Part shown: piece by piece, positions 6,188 through 9,454 of the stretch
How the letters are laid out: every line of letters begins with the position of its first letter
Numbering within the stretch: position 1 is the stretch's first letter
Notes under the pieces: generated by a model
What the model saw: only the letters and a program-made list of their open reading frames with translations
Database searches by the model: none
What the model was told of the DNA's origin: nothing
Position numbers and translations under genes: made by a program
From: Candidatus Falkowiibacteriota bacterium
Lineage (GTDB): Bacteria; Patescibacteriota; Patescibacteriia; Patescibacteriales; GWE2-39-37
Assembly (NCBI GenBank): GCA_013335665.1
Contig: JAAXVE010000025.1
Coordinates: forward strand, 1 to 9,454
DNA length: 9,454 nucleotides
Direction: 5' to 3'

Positions 6188-7126
6188 TTAATCGAAGCAA
6201 ACGAAACGTATACGGCGCTTGCCTTCGATGAAGCGGACGTAGACCAGGATTACTTTAACCCCGGGCTTACGCTTGTATATCATGTCGCGCAAATGATACA
6301 TCTGCGCACGGTGCATCAACTCTTCGGCAATTGGGTCGCAATTAAAAGCGTCCTCTCCTCCATAAGCACCGCAATCGGCGTGATGGAAGATGAAAAAAAG
6401 ATTGGAACCGTGTTTTTCGACAGCCTCATAGAAACTGTTCCAGGAAATAATGCCATCTTCGATGAAACGCTTACCTGATCCTGGCAATCCGATAAGGCCG
6501 AAACGATCAATCTTGAAATCGTAGCGCACGCAATCGCGGACTTCCTGGATCTGTCGATAATCCATGCAGGTAATGACTGTTGCCTCGCACGGAATCTCAT
6601 TGCCTAATTCGTCCATAAAACGGTTTTCTGCCAACAACCTAACCGTTTCGCTGAAATCGGGATGAATCTCGCTCAAAAGAATCTGCTTGCCACAATTCAG
6701 AAAGCGGCCATATATCAGCAGTACCTTTACTCCGGGATGCAAGCTAAGAATCTTTTCTCGCGCTCGCATCATACCTTGTATTCGAGCCTTGTCCTCCTCC
6801 GCTCTAACGCATTGGTCAAAACGGATCTTGCCGTCATCATGTCCTTGGTTACGGAAAATGATAATGCGGCCGACTTCATGAGCTTCAACTGCCAACCAAA
6901 TGCCATTCAATACGGTCTGACTACCTTTCATCAGGGCAGACGCAAACTTCGGCGCAGCGAAAACATCAGCCGAATCGACATTGAAGCAAGTTCGCGCCAT
7001 CTCGATCATTTCCCTTGTCGTAACATGCGACGAAGGCATAATCAAGATGTCATTGCAATGACTGTCTTCAAAAAACCTGTTCGACACTGTACGCAAAACT
7101 TTCCCACCAATCAAATTATCAAGCAT
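6188..7126 (-). CDS. Tandem two-domain beta-carbonic-anhydrase-like protein
   Basis: A 312-residue protein from the ATG with the GGAGGGG site. The C-terminal half (about 180-312) carries the beta-carbonic-anhydrase zinc signature: C-x-D-x-R as CMDYR (C187, D189, R191) and H-x-x-C-G as HADCG (H249, C252). These supply the Cys-His-Cys zinc ligands and the Asp-Arg pair of that family, which interconverts CO2 and bicarbonate. The N-terminal half (about 25-155) is a diverged copy of the same fold. Its strand pattern and closing motif match (HPGVKVLLIYGRF against KPGVKVILVYVRF), but the ligand sites read MPSSH and RNQGHDDG, so it cannot hold zinc in the same way. The layout is a pseudo-domain followed by a probably active domain. 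No signal peptide is seen, so it should be cytoplasmic. It is a single-gene unit with its own promoter and terminator, between the Hyf-like operon and the chaperonin operon. Real carbonic anhydrase activity is an inference: sequence outside the ligands is distant from classical enzymes. Confidence 0.78.
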   Translation of the reverse strand: MLDNLIGGKVLRTVSNRFFEDSHCNDILIMPSSHVTTREMIEMARTCFNVDSADVFAAPKFASALMKGSQTVLNGIWLAVEAHEVGRIIIFRNQGHDDGKIRFDQCVRAEEDKARIQGMMRAREKILSLHPGVKVLLIYGRFLNCGKQILLSEIHPDFSETVRLLAENRFMDELGNEIPCEATVITCMDYRQIQEVRDCVRYDFKIDRFGLIGLPGSGKRFIEDGIISWNSFYEAVEKHGSNLFFIFHHADCGAYGGEDAFNCDPIAEELMHRAQMYHLRDMIYKRKPGVKVILVYVRFIEGKRRIRFVCFD

Positions 7127-7132
7127 TGTAAT

Positions 7133-7139
7133 CCCCTCC
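7133..7139 (-). promoter_or_regulatory. Strong ribosome binding site that sets the start of the carbonic-anhydrase-like gene
   Basis: GGAGGGG on the minus strand lies six bases before the ATG at 7124-7126. This is by far the best Shine-Dalgarno match next to any start in the window. It argues for starting at 7126 rather than at the TTG at 7255 or the ATG at 7249, which lie upstream of the promoter and beside the terminator. Confidence 0.8.
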
Positions 7140-7148
7140 ATGAGTGAT

Positions 7149-7164
7149 CGTTCCAAATGGAACG
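7149..7164 (-). repeat. Perfect inverted repeat in the leader (possible operator or 5' hairpin)
   Basis: CGTTCC and GGAACG form perfect 6-bp arms around a 4-base loop, placed exactly where transcription from the predicted promoter would start and just ahead of the ribosome site. It could be a repressor site or a 5'-end stabilising hairpin; the sequence does not decide. Confidence 0.5.
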
Positions 7165-7168
7165 TTGA

Positions 7169-7197
7169 ATTGTAATGACCAAAAATCGCTTGAACAA
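7169..7197 (-). promoter_or_regulatory. Predicted sigma-70-type promoter of the carbonic-anhydrase-like gene
   Basis: On the minus strand there is a -35 element TTGTTC (7192-7197), a 17-bp spacer and a -10 element TACAAT (7169-7174, five of six consensus bases). It sits after the upstream terminator and before a strong ribosome site, as expected for an independent transcription unit. Transcription would start near 7162. Confidence 0.6.
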
Positions 7198-7255
7198 GCA
7201 GAAGCTGCTCTACGATTTTTTTTGCTAATAATGGCCCAATATTTACCATTACCAA

Positions 7256-7293
7256 GCAAAAACAAAAGAGCTATACGTTACCGTACAACTCTT
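7256..7293 (-). terminator. Intrinsic terminator of the Hyf-like operon
   Basis: Read on the minus strand, a 12-bp stem (AAGAGTTGTACG pairing with CGTATAGCTCTT, two G-U wobbles) closes a GTAA loop at 7278-7281 and is followed by TTGTTTTTGC. It lies 57 bases after the TAA of the HyfG-like gene. It means the operon ends here, and that the carbonic-anhydrase-like gene needs its own promoter. Confidence 0.85.
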
Positions 7294-7350
7294 AATGCTA
7301 CTACTTTTAATATAATAGTCAAGGGTTTTTTAGTGGAAAACCTCCTATTT

Positions 7351-8907
7351 TTACATATCCGTACCGGAATAACTCAAATTTAGAGATTTATTGCAAAGCG
7401 GGAAGTCGGGCACGATGTTCCCCGGACCGATAATGGCAAAGGTTGCCCAGTTGCAGAACGAGGGATCTCGCGGGAAACAGCGCGTAATAACGCCATTCTG
7501 CATGTAGAGCGCACAGACTACTTCACCGCGCCAGGACTCGGTCGCACCGATGGCAAAACCGTTTTCCGGGACGCAAGGCACGCTCAGAGGTCCTTCAGCT
7601 AAATTATTGATTATAGCCTCAATAAAGCGGATTACCTCATCCAATTCATCATAACGCGCCGTATAACGGGCATGGACGTCTCCTGCATGCTTAGTCACCA
7701 CTTTTACCGGAAAGCGCCCATAGGCAGCATGCGGATGGTCACGGCGCACGTCCCTGTCCAAACCGGAAGCGCGGGCCGGCAAGCCCAAAGCGCCGAAAGC
7801 CTTAGCCGCTTCGAGGGGCAAAACACCAGTGGTTTGCAAACGGTCCATAAAACCTTCGGATGACAAGGCCGTTGCTACCACTTCCTTCATATCTTCATAA
7901 GCCTCGCGGGCAACTTGTTTGATCTGTGCCAATTGCCCTTCGGTAAGATCTTTGGCAATGCCGCCTGGCACGATCATACCCCGCCAAAAACGATTGCCAA
8001 AAATATCAGCCGAAAGGCGCTGCAATCTTTCCTTGATGCGGAAGCCATTGGCTGCAATAAAGCTGTAGCCCGTGCCCATACCGCCGATATTGGCCAAATC
8101 ATGGATATGCATGGTCAAACGTTCAAGTTCAAGCACCAGGGTGCGCAGCATTAAGGCTCTCTCCGGCACTTTAGAACCAGCCAACGTCTCAGCTGCCTGG
8201 CAGAAAGCCAAGGCGTTAGCTGCAGCCATATCTCCGGACAAGCGCTCGATAAAAGGTAAAGCCTCGGACGGAGTCTTCCCTTCCAAAAGCTTCTCTACGC
8301 CTTTATGCGTAAAGAAGAGCTTCCCTTCCAACGTAATAATCTTCTCGCCAGCAACGTTGAAACGGAAATGGCCAGGCTCGATAATGCCGGCATGGATCGG
8401 TCCGACAGGTATCTCATAGATTCCTTCGCCTTCAACATGCCCCATCGGATACGGTACGTTGGCGTGATCTAGCTTACTATTCCAGGCAAAATCCTTACGC
8501 AAAGGATAAGTGCCTTCTGGAATGTTTTCGTGGTGGACTAAACGGCGCAGATCCGGATGGCCTTCGGGGACGATGCCGAACATGTCGTGTAGATAGCGCT
8601 CATACCAATGGGCGGCCATAAGAACCGCAGTCACGGCAGGATAACGAGGGTTTTCAGCTGGCAGCTCAATCGACAGCATCAGCCATTCATGGCTTGAATC
8701 GACGCTGAAAAGCGCATGGACGCCGAAAACACCCTGTTCCTTGCGGTCGTCAGTCGCAAACAGCAACGATAGCGGCAAGTCAAACTCGGTTGACAGCGTC
8801 AAGGCCAGACTGGCTAAATCGCCAGCTGCTACCTTGACCTTGGTAAGGTCGCCGCTTCGTTCGCTCGAATCTATTTTTATTCTCTTCAATATATCAGAGG
8901 CTTGCAT
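7351..8907 (-). CDS. HyfG/HycE-like (NuoC-NuoD fused) large subunit lacking the NiFe-site cysteines
   Basis: A 518-residue protein with the architecture of hydrogenase-4/formate-hydrogenlyase large subunits. A NuoC-type N-terminal domain (about 1-140) has the signature WYER..HDMFGI..GHPDLRRL at 101-123 and PLRKDF at 135-140. A NuoD/HyfG-type catalytic-fold domain (about 160-518) begins with VGPIHAGIIEPGHFRF at 168-183. The first metal-binding loop, normally R-x-C-G-x-C, reads RLSGDM at 222-227. The second, normally D-P-C-x-x-C, reads DPSFCN at 481-486. All four Ni ligands are therefore replaced (Ser224, Met227, Ser483, Asn486), so it should not bind a NiFe centre or act as a hydrogenase. H201 in the THKGVEK stretch matches the region of the complex I quinone-site histidine. 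Likely role: the soluble arm of a membrane complex of the Ehr (energy-converting hydrogenase-related) or complex I-like kind; the electron donor and acceptor cannot be read here. The start is the ATG directly behind the HyfF-like gene; no good ribosome site is visible. It ends at TAA, and a strong terminator follows. Confidence 0.9.
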   Translation of the reverse strand: MQASDILKRIKIDSSERSGDLTKVKVAAGDLASLALTLSTEFDLPLSLLFATDDRKEQGVFGVHALFSVDSSHEWLMLSIELPAENPRYPAVTAVLMAAHWYERYLHDMFGIVPEGHPDLRRLVHHENIPEGTYPLRKDFAWNSKLDHANVPYPMGHVEGEGIYEIPVGPIHAGIIEPGHFRFNVAGEKIITLEGKLFFTHKGVEKLLEGKTPSEALPFIERLSGDMAAANALAFCQAAETLAGSKVPERALMLRTLVLELERLTMHIHDLANIGGMGTGYSFIAANGFRIKERLQRLSADIFGNRFWRGMIVPGGIAKDLTEGQLAQIKQVAREAYEDMKEVVATALSSEGFMDRLQTTGVLPLEAAKAFGALGLPARASGLDRDVRRDHPHAAYGRFPVKVVTKHAGDVHARYTARYDELDEVIRFIEAIINNLAEGPLSVPCVPENGFAIGATESWRGEVVCALYMQNGVITRCFPRDPSFCNWATFAIIGPGNIVPDFPLCNKSLNLSYSGTDM

Positions 8908-8925
8908 AAGATACGATTATTATGA

Positions 8926-9454
8926 TTAAAACAAGTTACTGGCGATCGCAGAGACGAATCTCTGCCCTGCGCCGGTCGAAAACCAAACAGCCATAATGGC
9001 AACCAGCAAAAGCTGCGTACTCATGACCGTGTGGGTCAAGTTCCATCGCTCTTTCGGCTGATCAATTTTAGCCGTTTCGGCACGATCGGCGAATAACATA
9101 CCGACCGTCAAACGGAGCATAGAGAAAGCGATCAAGCCTAACGCGGCTAACAATATGATAGCCAACCAGACATGCGACTGGATCAAGACAGCAATCAAAC
9201 TGAATTCGCTGACAAACAGGACTGAAGGCGGCATTGCAATGATTGCCAGAATGCCTAAAAGGAAAAGCACACCAGTGTACGGAGCATACGACAGAATACC
9301 GCGTATCCTCTCGGCATGAGTAGTCTTATGACGCAGTAATATTTCACCAGCTCCGAAAAACAACGATGACTTGACCAATGTATGACCTGCCATGTGCATG
9401 ACAGCGGCAATGGTGCCGATCGGCGGCACAGCAAGTCCAAAGGCGATCAGTCCC
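8926..9454 (-). CDS. HyfF/NuoL-M-type proton-pumping membrane subunit, C-terminal part (5' end outside window)
   Basis: The last 175 residues of an integral membrane subunit of the antiporter-like family shared by complex I (NuoL/M/N), Mrp antiporters and hydrogenase-4 (HyfF). The reading frame is open to the window edge and ends at TAA (8926-8928). Near the visible start is the conserved helix signature H-x-L-x-K-S-x-L-F-F-G-A-G (HTLVKSSLFFGAG); the lysine here belongs to the proton path in known homologues. It is followed by hydrophobic segments around GVLFLLGILAIIAMPPSVLF, WLAIILLAALGLIAF and a last one before the C terminus, QLLLVAIMAVWFS. The conserved PP-x-x-x-F-x-S-E-F pattern after the second segment also fits this family. 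The protein should sit in the cytoplasmic membrane and couple redox chemistry to ion translocation. It lies 18 bases upstream of the HyfG-like gene on the same strand, so the two are surely co-transcribed. HyfF is the best subfamily guess because of that partner; NuoL or NuoM naming cannot be excluded from this fragment. Confidence 0.88.
   Translation of the reverse strand, partial: GLIAFGLAVPPIGTIAAVMHMAGHTLVKSSLFFGAGEILLRHKTTHAERIRGILSYAPYTGVLFLLGILAIIAMPPSVLFVSEFSLIAVLIQSHVWLAIILLAALGLIAFSMLRLTVGMLFADRAETAKIDQPKERWNLTHTVMSTQLLLVAIMAVWFSTGAGQRFVSAIASNLF

Noticed and set aside
6188..7255. Longer carbonic-anhydrase-like frame from the TTG at 7255 or the ATG at 7249
   Set aside because: The extra 43 residues overlap promoter and leader signals and begin beside the terminator, while an ideal ribosome site precedes the ATG at 7126.
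7311..7322. TTGACT promoter-like box after the HyfG-like gene
   Set aside because: It lies before the intrinsic terminator at 7256-7293 and has only a poor -10, so it would drive nothing.
7341..7346. AGGAGG (minus strand) right after the HyfG-like stop
   Set aside because: No start codon lies within normal distance; the only frame, from a TTG 19 bases away, is 14 codons long and runs into the terminator stem.

Overview
This is a 9.45 kb bacterial window in which every supported gene is on the minus strand. It suggests an uncultivated bacterium, most plausibly of the Patescibacteria/CPR type. The reasons are a giant membrane-anchored RCC1/LamG surface protein, weak or absent Shine-Dalgarno sites before groES and groEL, and a two-domain beta-carbonic-anhydrase-like protein. 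The lineage call is an inference from gene style and was not tested.

Layout in transcription order, from high to low coordinates. (1) 9454-7351: the end of an operon for a membrane complex related to group 4 hydrogenases and complex I. It holds a HyfF/NuoL-M-type antiporter-like subunit (cut by the window edge) and a fused NuoC-NuoD/HyfG-type large subunit that has lost all four NiFe-ligand cysteines. A strong intrinsic terminator follows at 7256-7293. (2) 7197-6124: a self-contained unit with its own promoter, a leader hairpin, a strong GGAGGGG ribosome site, a tandem two-domain beta-carbonic-anhydrase-like gene and a terminator. (3) 6109-3942: the heat-shock operon groES-groEL, with a consensus-like promoter, a CIRCE operator over the start site and a terminator behind groEL. 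(4) 3825-1: a leader region with large inverted repeats, then a very large surface protein with a membrane anchor, 14 RCC1 repeats (two seven-bladed propellers), a beta-sandwich and a LamG-like domain that runs out of the window.

The most striking observation is that two unrelated genes each carry a single in-frame TAG with perfect coding continuity on both sides. One is codon 18 of groES (5958-5960), separating the conserved first strand from the mobile loop. The other is in the surface protein (476-478), in the middle of a beta-sandwich and followed by 158 open codons encoding a recognisable LamG-like domain. The five other stop codons in the window are all TAA. TAG may therefore be decoded as an amino acid in this organism, by reassignment, a suppressor tRNA or efficient readthrough. 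Two point nonsense changes or base errors are the competing explanation.
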